Assembly (NCBI RefSeq): GCF_029873635.1
Contig: NC_080426.1
Coordinates: 58,126,673 to 58,190,672, forward strand
From: Malania oleifera
Taxonomy: Eukaryota; Streptophyta; Magnoliopsida; Santalales; Ximeniaceae
Reading direction: 5' to 3'
Length of the DNA stretch: 64,000 nucleotides
The notes beneath the pieces are model-generated. The model was given only the letters and a program-made list of their open reading frames with translations, did no database searches and was not told the origin of the DNA. This document shows, piece by piece, positions 46,878-58,683 of the stretch (within the stretch, counting starts at the first letter, position 1; each line of letters begins with the position of its first letter). The position numbers were made by a program, and so were the translations under genes.

Positions 46878-46882
46878 TAAAC

Positions 46883-47420
46883 AATAACAAATTTAGTTAT
46901 ATCTGATGCCAATTATTTTATGCCCAATTCAAAATCGAATTGACATAGAGTAAGGCAATGAAGAACAAACCATACAAATACAACACCCAGAATTTTACGT
47001 TGAAAATTCTCAAATTTGGAGAGAAAAGCCACAGAGCAACTTGAAACAATTCACTAATTCAAATGAGGAGAATACAGTAATACAAAAGAACTCTCAACTT
47101 CTCTCTTCACACTCAAATACAAAATTGACTAACAAGCCTTTAAAATACAAGGAATTCTAAGTTTTGAGGGATTATTGAAATGAGATGGGATGAATCTATT
47201 TATAATCAAAATACTAGTACTGTGTGGTACTGTAATAGTATTGTGCGGTACTCTAGTAGTACTGTGCGATACTATAGTAATAACAATAGTCACCCCTTTT
47301 TGACCAAATTTACTTCATCTACCACCTTCTTCAATCTTCTCTTCTCTTTTTCTTATTATTCTTTATTGTGGGGCCCACAATTTGGTGGTGGACTCTACTT
47401 ATCTCACACCTAGGGGTAAG
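46883..47420 (-). mobile_element. Copia-like LTR remnant
   Basis: On the minus strand, TTGGCATCAGATATAAC near 46903-46919 resembles a decayed initiator-Met PBS. It would lie just after an LTR that includes AATTTTGGGTG-type and TTACGTTGAAAATTCTC wording common in plant Copia leaders, and a TATTTATAATC TATA-like spot near 47200. Ends and target duplication were not found, so the call is tentative. Confidence 0.4.
47206..47285. repeat. Short tandem repeat of GTACTGTGCGGTACTGTA type
   Basis: About three to four imperfect units of 20-25 bp (TACTGTGTGGTACTGTAATA and variants). Located where an LTR U3 would be expected in the remnant around it. Confidence 0.65.
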
Positions 47421-47760
47421 GAGAATAAGATAATATACAATAAGGTCTTCCTCTTATCTTATCATAAGTTGAAATTAGATTTCGAGAATCAAGGATACAT
47501 GGCTGGATGTGCAAGACAACACTAGCATTAAAAACTAAAACAATTCTTTTTTGAAAAAAGGTTTTGCCAAATAAAACTAATTTTGAGATTTTTTTACATT
47601 TTTTTATGTTTAATAAATAACTAAAAGATGGAATTAATAACACAATATAACATGAGCATGCATAATAATATATTAAAATTTCTTCTAACACATCTACATA
47701 CATACTTGCATACGCTAAGTATACTCATGCATATACCATTATATACATACTCTAAATGTA
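47421..47760. other. Stretch without a recognised gene
   Basis: AT-rich flank between the Copia-like remnant and the MULE. Ends with CTAAATGTA (47752-47760), taken as the MULE target duplication. Confidence 0.4.
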
Positions 47761-48660
47761 TGAGTTTTTTCCCATTTTATTATTATTTTAAAATAATATA
47801 TTAAATAATATTATGTTCGAGAAAATTATTCCCAAAATGACATTAACGTAATCTCACTACTTGATCCAGTGTGATTTAAACAAATCTCGTTAGACCAAGT
47901 AGCGAGATTTGCTTGGAAAACTAATCTAGCGCTAGACACGTGGCAAAAATTTGGTGCTGTCAAGTTTTTTTTAAAAAAATTAAAAATATCAGCATCAACC
48001 AGCCGCATTTAAAAGAAAAAAAGAAAAAGAAAAAAGGAAGGGACTGTCAGGTAGCACTGACACTACTCGGGAACCGAGGAGAGGGGAGAGAGGAGAGAGA
48101 GGGGGAAGGGCGTGTCAGGGGGAATTAAAAGTGGGGAAAAAAAGAGGGGGGATTATTTAATATTGTATCTTCAAATATTATAACAAAAAATTATAAGTTT
48201 ATAAAATAATATTTTCATCCCATAATCAAATTCAATAATAATAAAATGGGAAAAATTATTTAAAATAATAATTCTCCCTCATTCACAATTGTTTGAAAAA
48301 ATAAATTTACTTTTTACTATTTTTTTATATCTAATATTATTTAATATAAAAAATTATTCTAAGATGATTAAAAAATTTTTAAAAAATCAAATATTAAGGA
48401 TATGTAAAATTAAAATTTTATTTATTTACTTAATATATTTTTAATATTTTTAAATTTAACTTGATCACTAAATTTTAAAAAGTAAAAATTGGGGTGCATG
48501 CTTCCCGATACCGGATATGGTTCGATGTGCGATTCACACTTCCCGATGTCAGGTATGATTCAATGTACGATTAACGTTTCCTGATGTTAGGATACAATTC
48601 GATGTACGGTTCACTTTTCCCGATGTCGGTTACTGTACATCGAACCGTACACGACATTCA
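47761..48660 (+). repeat. MULE left arm (about 900-bp terminal inverted repeat)
   Basis: Pairs with the right arm, which is split into 49200-49388 and 58007-58674. The inner part (48490-48660) has five or so TTCGATGTACGGTTCAC/TTCCCGATGTC units that pair with 49200-49330. A local copy of 48151-48240 recurs in direct orientation at 48796-48884 in the spacer. Confidence 0.8.
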
Positions 48661-49199
48661 TCAACCTATTCATTTAATGTAATTCATTTTTTGTTTGTGC
48701 ATGAAATAAAAATTTAAAAAATATGATTAAAGATAGTAAAATTTAAATTTTAAAATATTATAATAAAAATAAAAACTATTGCAATTTTACTTAATTATTA
48801 TTTAATATTGTATCTTCAAATATTATAACAAAAAGTTATAAATTTATAAAATAATATTTTCATCCCATAATCAAATTCAATAGCATATATCTACATGCTT
48901 AGAAGATTGCTAATCTCAAAGTTACACCAAGGGCACCGTGCATGTGCACAATACAATTTCATTATAATGCTAATTAGTTGTAATTAATCTAATATTATGA
49001 TTAGACATTCATCTATATGCATGTTAGCCTAAGCAATTGTGTCACTTAACTAGACTACATGTAATTAAAATTTGGAATTAAACAAAATGTCTAATTCTAT
49101 ACAAGTATAGCTGATGTTCAATGTGCCAAATTGTATGTGCGTAGACCATGCATGCATGTAAAAGCATTCACACCACAAGTTATGAAATTTAGATCAATA

Positions 49200-49393
49200 T
49201 TGTACATTGAACCGTACACGACATTGAAAAGTGCGGCCTGTACTTGACATCGGGAAAATGAACCGCACATCGAATCGTACTCGACATCAGGGAGTGTGAA
49301 CAGCACATCGAACCATATTCGGTATTGGAAAACATGCACCTCAGTTTTTACTTTTTAAAATTTAGTGATCAAGAAAAATAAAAATATATTAAG
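49200..49393 (-). repeat. MULE right arm, inner piece
   Basis: Inverted counterpart of about 48470-48660 (GTACATTGAACCGTACACG, GACATCGGGAAAATGAACC). It is cut at 49393 by the Copia element and resumes at 58007 after the duplicated TTAAG. Confidence 0.8.
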
Positions 49394-51295
49394 TGACAGC
49401 TTTACCGTGATCCCAATAGAGGGGGTGAATTGGTACTTTTAAAATTCGAGCCCTAGGTAAATCTCCTAACAACAGTATATTTACAACCCTATGGTCAGTC
49501 TAGTGCAAGTAATGTAAATCAGTTGTAATATGTACCAGTAATTAAGTAAAGCAATCTAACTAACACCATAAGTACCAGAAAGCAGTAAAGTAAGAATGAC
49601 ACGCAGAAATGTTATCGAGGTTCGGCCAATTGCCTACGTCCCTGCCTTGGCTAAGAAGTACAAGGATTACCACTATAATTGCTCACTTAAACGGGTGGAG
49701 CGACACCTATACAAACTAGGTAAATTAACACAAGGCTAACCTCAACCTTTACAACCAATCCTTACCGGGCTAGATTACCGCCCCCTCAGACCACGCCTGG
49801 AAATACAACAGTATTCTCTCAAACAAATGGTACAGAAGTAGTGCTTTCACATATTTACATACACATCAATAACATGGATATAGTATAAGCTCAGTGATGC
49901 AAGTTTTGTGCAATCAATACTCAACACAATGTAATCCGTATGATGCTCAAGAGTGTTCGACACAAGCAATATCTTGGAATCTAAACAAAGTAGTTCAACA
50001 GAAAATAAGAATTCTAAAGATGTGAATCAGATAATCAAACTAGTTCAAAATAGTTTTCCTCAATGAAAGATGCACAACACTAGTTTGAAAATACTTGCTT
50101 GTTTGAGAAATTTTTGCACAACAAAAATCAAGCTATTGGACACTTGCAACAAAGATGCAAATATCCTAAGCTTACTTGGTTTCTCCCCACAAAAGGTTTA
50201 TAATATGCAAATCTGTGAGATAAACCTAAGTTAAAACTCCCCAAAAGAAATTTAGCAATCAATCACTCAAATGGGAGTTTCTAGCAAACTATAGCACTCT
50301 AGAAATGATCACACAATCTCAAAAGATATCAAATGAACGGAGATTTGAGAGTATTTGGCCAAAAGATGTATTTTCAAGAGAGAGGATATTTTGGCTAATC
50401 TATTTGCTAATGTTATACTAATCTTGCAAATGAACTTATATTTATAGCCAGGGGTAAAAATATAACCGATTGGGACATGTTGGGAATAATTAAAAAAGTC
50501 CCAAATGGTTAAAATACAATCAGCCCAAATTAACCTTGTTTTACCACAATTAAATTAATGTCAATTGGTCGGGGTTCAGGTGGCTGAACCAAGGTTCGGT
50601 CGCCCGATGAGACTCAGTAATAAATTTTATTAAACTTAGTTCAGTCACCCGAATTCATGTTCGGAGACTCGAATCAAAGTCAGTAGCATTGATTCGTGAC
50701 TTCGAGTACCCGATCCTATATTCGGTGGCCCAAACTCTTGTGTTTGGTCGCCCGGGGTCCTTCTTGAACTAAAACAGTCAGTCACCCGAGTTGGTGGACT
50801 TCAAGGGGTTTGGGAACCTGTGGACGATTAGCACATAATAGGTCGGTCGCCCGAGAGCCCTGGTCAACTATTAACTCAACAACATTTTGGGCGCCCAAGG
50901 AGTTTTGAAGTCCAGGGGTTTGGTCGCCCAAGATCTCTCAAAATCCTTATATTTGTTCAAATTTAAGGCACAAAATTCAACACTCCTATATGTTATATGA
51001 CATGTGTGAGTGTTGGAACCTAGAGTCGTGCTAAGGCCTTATTGAGCTTACCATATATCCTATATGCATGATGTGTAGGTAAGGTAAATACAAACCACAT
51101 CCTAAGTTACTATTACAGACCCATATTACACATATTGAATTTACAATTACAAATTTAAAAGGTCTTTAGGGTTTTCTAGCTACTTCAAGTGTCCTTCCTT
51201 GGGATATTCATTTAAGCCCGCACAAACACTTGAAAATCATCAAATACCTAAGTATTTGTCATTATCAAAACCGGGTGCGACCTATAAGGTCAACA
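49394..51295 (-). repeat. Copia 3' LTR
   Basis: 1902 bp. TATA-like GCTATAAATATAAG on the minus strand near 50445; several GGTTCGGTCGCCCGA motifs at 50570-50930. It differs from the 5' LTR by substitutions and by lacking about 30 bp present near 56520-56545. Confidence 0.95.
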
Positions 51296-51898
51296 TTCTT
51301 CCCCTTTTTGATGATGACAAATACATCATGCAAAAAATGGGTATAACTTTAGGAGGCTCCCCCTTAACAATGTGCATCATGTAAAATTTTGAATAATAAG
51401 TTCAATTCAATTCAATCTAGTAAGTTAACCCAATTTTTTGCCCCTACATCTCCCCCTTTTGGCAACAGCAAAAAGGACCATAGGAATTAAGAACTATAGA
51501 CAAAGGGTAAACACCATATTTATACATTACAAGTTTTGGAAAGATTTTGAAAATTTCGGCAAAGTGTCGTTTGAAAATAGGACTTTCCAAAACAGATCTA
51601 GTATAAATAATGTCCTGTTTGAGTTTATAAATCCTAACAGTTTATCCACAACTACTCAAACAATCCAGTATGATCAACCAGTAAAACATAAAGCTCAATA
51701 TTATCATGTTGTAGATATAAGAATTATACACACAAACAATAATCAATATTGACAAAGTCTAAGGCAATAAGGCATGTCAACAATAATATTAGTTGCTAAG
51801 ACTTGTAAGTTTCACTTGAGAGCTCCCCCTAAATTTATGCAAACTATGAAACATCTAAGAAGCTTCTTTATTTTGCATTAAACCTAACTCATGTCTAA

Positions 51899-53429
51899 TT
51901 TGTATGAACCTATCTTCGGGAAGTGGTTTAGTGAATATGTCCACCCATTGTTCATGGGTGCATACAAACTCAAGTGCACCATCTCCTTTCTGTACATGAT
52001 CACGAAGGAAGGATGTCTAATCTCAATGTGTTTAGTTCGTGAATGTGAGATAGGATTTTTAGAGATGTTGATTGCACTAGTATTATCATATTTAATCGGT
52101 ATTGTATCATAGTGCAATCCAAAATCTATAAGTTGTTGTTTCATATAAAGAGTTTGTGCACAACAACTTCCAGCCGCAATATATTATGCTTCGACTGTGG
52201 ATAAGGAAGCTGAGTTTTGTTTCTTGGAAAACCAATAAATAAAAGATTTTCGTAAATAGTGACAAGTGCCGCTGGTGCTTTTTTATCAACCTTACAACCG
52301 GCAAAGTCAGCATCAGTATAGCTCACAATCTCAAAGGTAGTATGCTTAGGGTACCATAAGCCTAACTTTATAATTCCAACTAGATACCTAAGGATTCTTT
52401 TAACATCTTTTAGATGGGATTCCTTAGGGGCAACCTGAAACCTAGCACACATACACACACTAAACATAATGTCAGGCCTACTAGCAATGAGATATAGGAG
52501 ACTCCTAATCATGCCACCATACAATTTTACATCAGCAAGGATACCTTGCTCATCTTTATCAAGCTTAATGGAAGAGTTCATAGGTGTACCAAGAATTTTA
52601 CAATCTTCCATATTGAATTTCTTTAGCAAGTCCCTAATATATTTAGATTGGCATATAAACGTCCAATGTTTAGCTTGTTTAATTTGTAGCTCTAAGAAGA
52701 AACTAAGTTCACCCATCATGCTCATTTCAAATTCACTTTGCATGCATTTGGCAAACTCATTACACAACTCATCATTAGTTGCTTTAAAAATGATAATCTC
52801 CACATAAATTTGAACAAGGAGCATATCATCATTTTTGGATTTGATGAAAAGTGTAGTGTCAATTTTGCCACGGGTAAACCCATTTTCTAGTAGAAAACCA
52901 CTAAGCCTCTCATATCAAGCTCTAGGAGCTTGTTTTAATCTATACAAGGCCTTAGACAACCGGTAAACATGATCTGGATATTTATAATTTTCAAAATCGA
53001 GTGGTTGTTCTACATATACTTCTTCATTAATATAGCCATTTAGAAAACCACTTTTAACATCTATTTGAAACAATTTGAAAATTTTAAAAGCGGCATAAGC
53101 AAGTAGCATACGAATGGCTTCTAACCTAGCAACATGAGCATATGTTTCATCAAAGTCAATCCCCTCCTCCTGATTATATCTTGGGTAACTAGTCTAGCTT
53201 TATTCCTAGTTACTACCCCATTCTCATCTTTCTTATTTCTATATACCCAATTAGTTCCAATGATGGTATGATTACTAGGCCTAGGAACTAGAGTCCACAC
53301 TTTGCTTCTTTCAAATTGATTAAGTTCTTCTTGCATGGACATTACCCAAGACTCATCCTCTATGGCTTCTTTAATGTTTTTAGGTTCTTTTTGGGATAAG
53401 AAAGCAGAATGATTCACTAGCTTTCTCAA
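51899..53429 (-). pseudogene. Copia reverse transcriptase and RNase H, inactivated
   Basis: RT copies element RNA to DNA and RNase H removes the template. Visible RT blocks are WVMSMQEELNQFERSKVWTL and TNWVYRNKKDENGVVTRNKA (53390-53200), then [20 protein letters not shown] and YVEQPLDFE (53090-52990), and [20 protein letters not shown] replaces the Trp codon right after (near 52911). The catalytic YVDD motif reads YVEI (near 52797), so both active-site aspartates are lost. RNase H keeps YTDADFAGC (near 52320). The frame then shifts near 52250, and a TAA interrupts the STVEA/YIAAG motif near 52180. The last part reads NTSAINISKNP and TKHIEIRH. The reading frame is broken in at least four places. 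Confidence 0.9.
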
Positions 53430-53476
53430 GGAGGATCTTGTGGCTACACCACGGGATGGTTCACCTATGATTTGAT

Positions 53477-54540
53477 CTATAGGATGACTCCTAATGTATT
53501 TCCAACTCTAGGCAACTCCTGATTTTTATTGTCTTCAGATGATTTTTCATTTACTTCAGGATTTTCACTTGCATTGTTTTCAATAGATAATTTATCTAAG
53601 TATTTTCTAATATCAATATTATCTTCATCATCTTTCTTAGAAAATGGATTAAATTCATCAAACATACATGAATAGATTCAATGACAATCAATGTTTTTTT
53701 GTTGAAAACCCTATATGCTTTACTATTAAGTGCATAACCTAGGAAAATACTTTTATTAGATTTAGAATCAAATTTTCCTAAGTGTTCATCATCTCTAAGC
53801 ACAAAACATTTACAACCAAACACATGAAAATAGGAAATATTAGGCTTATGGTTGTTCCACAATTCATAAGAGGTTTTATTAATTGAAGGTCTAATCAACA
53901 CCCTATTCATGACATAACATGCAGTATTAATGGCCTCGACCCAAAAGTACTTAGGCAAGTTATGTTCATTCAGCATAGTTTTACCCATCTCTTGTAGTGA
54001 CCTATTCTTTCTTTCTACCATACCATTTTGTTGAGGTGTCCTAGGTGCAGAGAAGTTATGTGATATGCCTTTTAAGTCACAATATTTTTCTATGCTCTCA
54101 TTTTTGAATTCCATGCCTCTATCACTTCTTATATGAATTATCTTATATCCCTTTTCATTCTAGATTCTCCTACAAAGTTTGGTGAACTATTCACATGATT
54201 CATTTTTATGTGCAAGAAACAACACCCATGTGAATCTAGAAAAGTCATCCACAATTACAAAAACATATGATTTACCACCAAGACTTTGTTCAAAATTAGG
54301 ACCAAACAAATCTAAGTGAAGCATCTCAAGTGGTCTAGTAGTAGATATGAATTTCTTTTTCTTGAAACTAGATTTGGTTTGCTTACCCATTTGACATGCA
54401 TCACAAATTTTATCCTTTACAAATGACATTTTAGGCAAGCCTTTTACTAATTCTGTTATGACAAGTTTTGATAATAAATCCATGCTAACGTGTCCTAAGT
54501 GCCTATGCCATAACCAACTAGCTTCATTTATAACTAGAAA
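53477..54540 (-). pseudogene. Copia integrase domain, inactivated
   Basis: Integrase inserts the cDNA. The N-terminal zinc finger is readable as HRHLGHVSMDLL then CDACQMGKQTKSS (H-H-C-C; near 54530-54370). The catalytic core follows with LHLDLFGPNFEQS and VIVDDFSRFTWVLF, and later SAPRTPQQNGMVERKNRSL, which supply the D, D and E positions. The end of the domain has SYELWNNHKPNISYFHVFGC. Two stops interrupt the core: after HKNESCE (near 54190) and before NEKGYKI (near 54160). The segment from 53665 to 53477 is the less conserved linker toward RT. Confidence 0.9.
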
Positions 54541-54561
54541 AGCATGTCACTTGTTGTGAAG

Positions 54562-54897
54562 CTAAGTTATCAAGAGAAGTAGTTTAAACGTTTTCATGGC
54601 GATCGGCAGTAAAAGCACTTTGTGATATGATTTATTTTCTACTATGCATTTATCATTTTCAAAAGATACTTTAAATCCTATGTCACACAATTGACTTATG
54701 CTTAGTAGATTATGCTTCAGCCTATCAACCAATAAAACATTATCAATACTAAGAGAGGAATCCTTACCAACCTTACCTACCCCGATGATACGTCCTTTTG
54801 CATTGTCTCCAAATGTCACATAGCCTCCATCCTTGGGAATGATTGAAGTGAATTTTCCCTTGTCGCCGGTCATGTGCCATGAGCACCCGCTATCCAA
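54562..54897 (-). pseudogene. Copia aspartic protease segment
   Basis: Cleaves the polyprotein. The reading opens with MDSGCSWHMTGDKGKFTSI, containing the catalytic D-S-G, and continues GYVTFGDNAKGRIIGVGKVG and NLLSISQLCDIGFKVSF, a standard Copia protease block leading to the pre-integrase region. Frame is lost after about 105 codons. Confidence 0.88.
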
Positions 54898-54926
54898 GTA
54901 CCACCGGTCTTTAGAGGAGGACGACC

Positions 54927-56002
54927 TTAGGATACCTCACCATCGTGTGCCATCAAGCATAGGTTAGCGACCTCTGAGTCGCTGTGATTTGATTCTGATT
55001 CGCTGCTGCTAAGTTTATCCCATGATGTCCCAACCTTCATTGCTTTCGTCTTTTTCTTAGCCTCCTTTTTCAGCAATGGGCAGTCTGGTTTGATGTGCCC
55101 GATCTTGTTGCAGTTATAACACGTGGAAGCATTTGATTTTTCCTTTCTTTTACTAGACTCTCCCTTCTTAGTTGTAGACTCCCTGTATTTTTTATATGGC
55201 TTTTTGTGCTTTCTGAAGAATCTGCTAAATTTTCTGGTTAGCATGGCCATATCATCATCAGTGTCAAATTCACTGCATTCACTAGATGTGTTTATGGAGA
55301 TTTTTAAGGCAGTCACTTTCTTAGCCCTATTATGCTCATTAAGTCTCTCATTTATGGCTAATTCATAAGTGATCAGGGAACCTATCAGTTCATCTGGAGT
55401 CATGGCATTGAGGTCTCTACCCTCAGCAATGGTCGTAGCCTTGACTTCCCAAACAAAAGGTAAGCCTCTAAGGATCTTCCTAATCATCTCATATGTGGGA
55501 TAAGTCTTTCCTAATGCATGCAGTGAGTTTATGATGTGTGAATCTAGTGTACATGCTCTGAATGGACTCACCTACATTCATCCTAAAAGGCCTCATACTC
55601 ACTGGTCAACATGTCTATCCTACTGTCTTTCACATCTCTAGTACCCTCATATGTGACCACTAATTTATCCCATATTTCTTTTGCAGTAGAACATGCCATA
55701 ATTCTGTTAAATTCATTTACATCAAGACTACTTTACAAGATATTCATAGTAGTGGCATTTGAACTAGTAGCTTTCATATCATCATCATTATATTTTTCTT
55801 CAGTCTTTGGAACTCTAGTCGTGTTCTCATTTTTCATAGGGACATAATTTCCCTTAGAGACAATCATCCACACCTTCCAATTAGTATTCTGAAGGTAGAT
55901 GCGCATCCTATGTTTCCAAAAGGTGTAATTAACACCACTGAAAACAATAGGTCGTGTGGAAGAAGGTCCCTTAGGGAAAGGGGTCACGGAGCTATGAGTC
56001 AT
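54927..56002 (-). pseudogene. Copia gag with zinc knuckle
   Basis: Gag forms the particle and binds RNA. The ATG is at 56002 (MTHSSVTPFPKGPSSTRPIV), 55 bp from the 5' LTR. FSGVNYTFWKHRMRIYLQ is the UBN2/Copia gag signature. A TAA at about 55733 breaks the frame, but DVNEFNRIMACSTAKEIWDK continues beyond it. The second half has LRGLPFVWEVKATTIAEGRD and the zinc knuckle CYNCNKIGHIKPDC (C-X2-C-X4-H-X4-C, near 55120-55080), followed by a lysine-rich stretch and an acidic Ser-rich tail ending VANLCLMAHDGEV. At least two breaks. Confidence 0.9.
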
Positions 56003-56042
56003 ATGTGATCTTTTGCAAAATAAAAGTTAGTCTATGCTACGT

Positions 56043-56057
56043 GGCTTTGATACCAAT
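56043..56057 (-). other. Copia primer-binding site
   Basis: Minus-strand ATTGGTATCAAAGCC directly after the 5' LTR. It differs from the initiator-Met consensus TGGTATCAGAGC at one position. Confidence 0.88.
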
Positions 56058-58001
56058 TGATAGCTTTACTGTGATCCCAAGAGGGGAGATGAATTGGTAC
56101 TTTTAAAATTCAAGCCCTAGGTAAATCTCCTAACAACAGTATATTCACAACCCTATGGTCAGTCTAGTGTAAGTAATGTAAGTTAGTTGTACTATGTACT
56201 AGTAATTAAGTAAAACAATCTAACTAACACCACAAGTATCAGAAAGTAGTAAAGTCAGAATGACACGCAGAAATGTTATCGAGGTTCGACCAATTGCCTA
56301 CGTCCCCACCTTGGCTAATAAGTACAAGGATTATCACTATAATTGTTCACTTAAACGGGTGGAGCAGCACCTATATAAGTTAGGTCAATTAGCACAGGGT
56401 TGACCTCAACCTTTACAACCAATCCTTACCGGAATGGATTACTGCCCCCTCAAGCCACGCTTGGAAATACAACAGTATTCTCTCAAACAAATGGTACAGA
56501 AGTTGTGCTTTCTCATAAAGTAGATATGTACCCAAATACGCACATTTACATACACATCAATAACATGGATATAGTGTAAGCTCAATGATGCAAGTTTTGT
56601 GCAATCAACACTCAACACAATATAATCAGTATAATGCTCAAAAGTATTCAACATAAGCAATTTCTTGGAATCTAAATAAAGTAGTTCAACAACAAATCAG
56701 TATTCCAAAGATGCGAATTAGATAATCAAACTAGTTCAAAAGAGTTTTCCTCAATGAAAGATGCACAACACTAGTTTGAAAATACTTGCTTGTTTGAGAA
56801 ATTTTTGCACAATAAAAATCAAGCTATTGGACACTTGCAATAAAGATGCAAATATCCTTAGCTTACTTGGTTTATCCCCACACAAGATTTATAATATGCA
56901 AATCTGTGAGAAACCTAAGCTAAAACTCCCCAAAAGAAATATAACAATCAATCACTCAAATGGGATTTTCTAGCAAACTATAACAATTTTAAGCACTCTA
57001 GAAATGTTCACACAATCCCAGAAGATATCAAATGAACGGAGATTTGAGAGTATTTGGCCAAAAGATGTATTTTCAAGAGAAATAATTTTTTGGCTAATCT
57101 ATTTGCTAATGTTATACTAGTCTTGTAAATGAACTCATATTTATAGTCAGAGGTAAAAATATAACCGGTTGGAACATGTTGGGAATAATTAAAAAAGTCC
57201 CAAATGGTTAAAATACAATCAACCCAAATTAACCCTGTTTTACCGTGGTTAAATTAATTTCAACTGGCTGGAGTTCGGGTGGCTGAACCAAGGTTCGGTC
57301 GCCCGACGAGACTTAGTAATAAATTTTATTTAACTTAGTTCGGTCACCCGGTTTCATGTTCGGAGACCTGAATTAAAGTCAGTAGCATTGCTTTGTGACT
57401 TTAGGTGCTCGGTCCTATATTTGGTGGCCTGAACTCTTGTGTTCAGTCGCCCGGGGTCCTTTTTGAACTAAATCAGTCGGTCACCCGAGTTGGTGGACTG
57501 TCCCTTTCAAAGAGTTCGGGCGCTTGTAGACAATTAGCACATAATTGGTCGGTCGTCCGAGAGCCCTGATCCATTGTTGACTCAACAACATTTCGGGTGC
57601 CCGAGGAGTTTTGAACTCCAAGAGTTCGGTCGCCCGAGCTCTCTCAAAATCCTGATATTTGTTCAAATTTAAGGCACAAAATTCAACACTCCTATATGTT
57701 ATATGATATGTGTAAGTGTTGGTACCTAGAGTCGTGGTAAGGTCTTATTGAGCTTACCATATATCCTATATGCATGATGTGCAGATAAGGTAAATACAAA
57801 TCACATCCTAAGTTACTATTATAGACCTATATTACACATATTTAATTTACAATTATAAATTTAAAAGGCCTTCATGGTCTTCTAGCTGCTTCAAGTGTCA
57901 TTCTTTGGGATATTTATTTAAACATGCACAAACACTTAACAATCATCAAATACCCGAGTATTTGTCATTATCAAAACCAGGTGCGACCTATAAGGTCAAC
58001 A
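56058..58001 (-). repeat. Copia 5' LTR
   Basis: 1944 bp, same ends as the 3' LTR. The promoter lies in this copy; a TATA-like stretch is near 57140 on the minus strand. GGTTCGGTCGCCCGA motifs at 57290-57640. Confidence 0.93.
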
Positions 58002-58674
58002 TTAAGTAAATAAATAAAATTTTAATTTTACATATCCTTAATATTTGATTTTTGTAAATTTTTAATCATATTAGAATAATTTTTATTTTAAATAATATTT
58101 GATATAAAAAAATAGTAAAAAATAAATTTATTTTTTCAAAAAATTGTGAATGAGGGAGAATTATTATTTTAAATAATTTTTTCCATTTTATTATTATTGA
58201 ATTTGATTATGGGATGAAAATATTATTTTATCAACTTATAATTTTTTGTTATAATATTTGAAAATACAATATTAAATAACCCCCTCTTTTTTGTTACATT
58301 AAACGAATACCCCCCCGCCCCTTTTAATTCCCCCTACCCTCCCCCCTCTCTCTCCTCTCTCCCCGTTTCCCGAGTAGCGCCAGTGCTACTTGACAACCCC
58401 CTCCTTTTTTTTTTTTTTTCTTTTAAATGCTGCTGGCTGATGCCGACATTTTTCATTTTTTTTTTTAAAAACCTGACACTCCAAATTTTTGCCACGTGTC
58501 CAATGCTAGATCAGTTTCCCAAGCAAATCTCACTACTTGGTCCAGCGAGATTTGCTTAAACCTTGCTGGATCAAGTAGCGAGATTACGTTAGCGTCATTT
58601 TGGAAATAATTTTTCTGAACAGGATATTATTTAATATATTATTTTAAAATAATAATAAAATGAGAAAAAAAATC
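58002..58674 (-). repeat. MULE right arm, outer piece
   Basis: Inverted counterpart of about 47761-48440. Contains CCACGTGTCCAATGCTAGATC and CTCACTACTTGGTCCAGCGAG, matching the left arm around 47860-47945. A TC/CT-rich run near 58325-58365 pairs with the GA-rich run near 48078-48112. Confidence 0.8.
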
Positions 58675-58683
58675 CTAAATGAA

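Larger units (their letters stand above)
49394..58001 (-). mobile_element. Copia retrotransposon, SIRE-like, complete but degenerate (8.6 kb)
   Basis: The element is bounded by TTAAG (49389-49393 and 58002-58006). Two LTRs (49394-51295, 1902 bp, and 56058-58001, 1944 bp) begin TGTTGACCTTATAGG and end GTAAAGCTGTCA on the minus strand. The PBS TGGTATCAAAGCC lies at 56056-56043, directly after the 5' LTR (right side). The polypurine tract AAAAAGGGGAAGA lies at about 51308-51296. The domain order from right to left is gag, protease, integrase, RT, RNase H, which defines Copia. The long LTRs, the gag tail VANLCLMAHDGE and the YVxxIIFxATN context fit the SIRE/Maximus lineage. Stops and frameshifts in every domain show it is dead. 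Confidence 0.93.
47761..58674. mobile_element. Long-inverted-repeat MULE (hairpin element), split by a Copia insertion
   Basis: The outer ends match as inverted repeats (TTTTTTCCCATTTTATTATT at the left; its counterpart on the right reads TAATAATAAAATGAGAAAAA). They are flanked by CTAAATGTA and CTAAATGAA (58675-58683), a 9-bp target duplication with one change, the size typical of Mutator-like elements. Removing the Copia element leaves about 2.3 kb: two arms of roughly 860-900 bp and a spacer of about 540 bp. No transposase is encoded. Palindromes CTCGCTGGACCAAGTAGCGAG in the arms tie it to the PMD-bearing MULE at 7569. Confidence 0.8.

Noticed and set aside
51884..52807. Plus-strand ORFs overlapping the Copia RT and RNase H (51891, 52469)
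   Set aside because: They are shadows of the minus-strand polyprotein, whose motifs are unmistakable.
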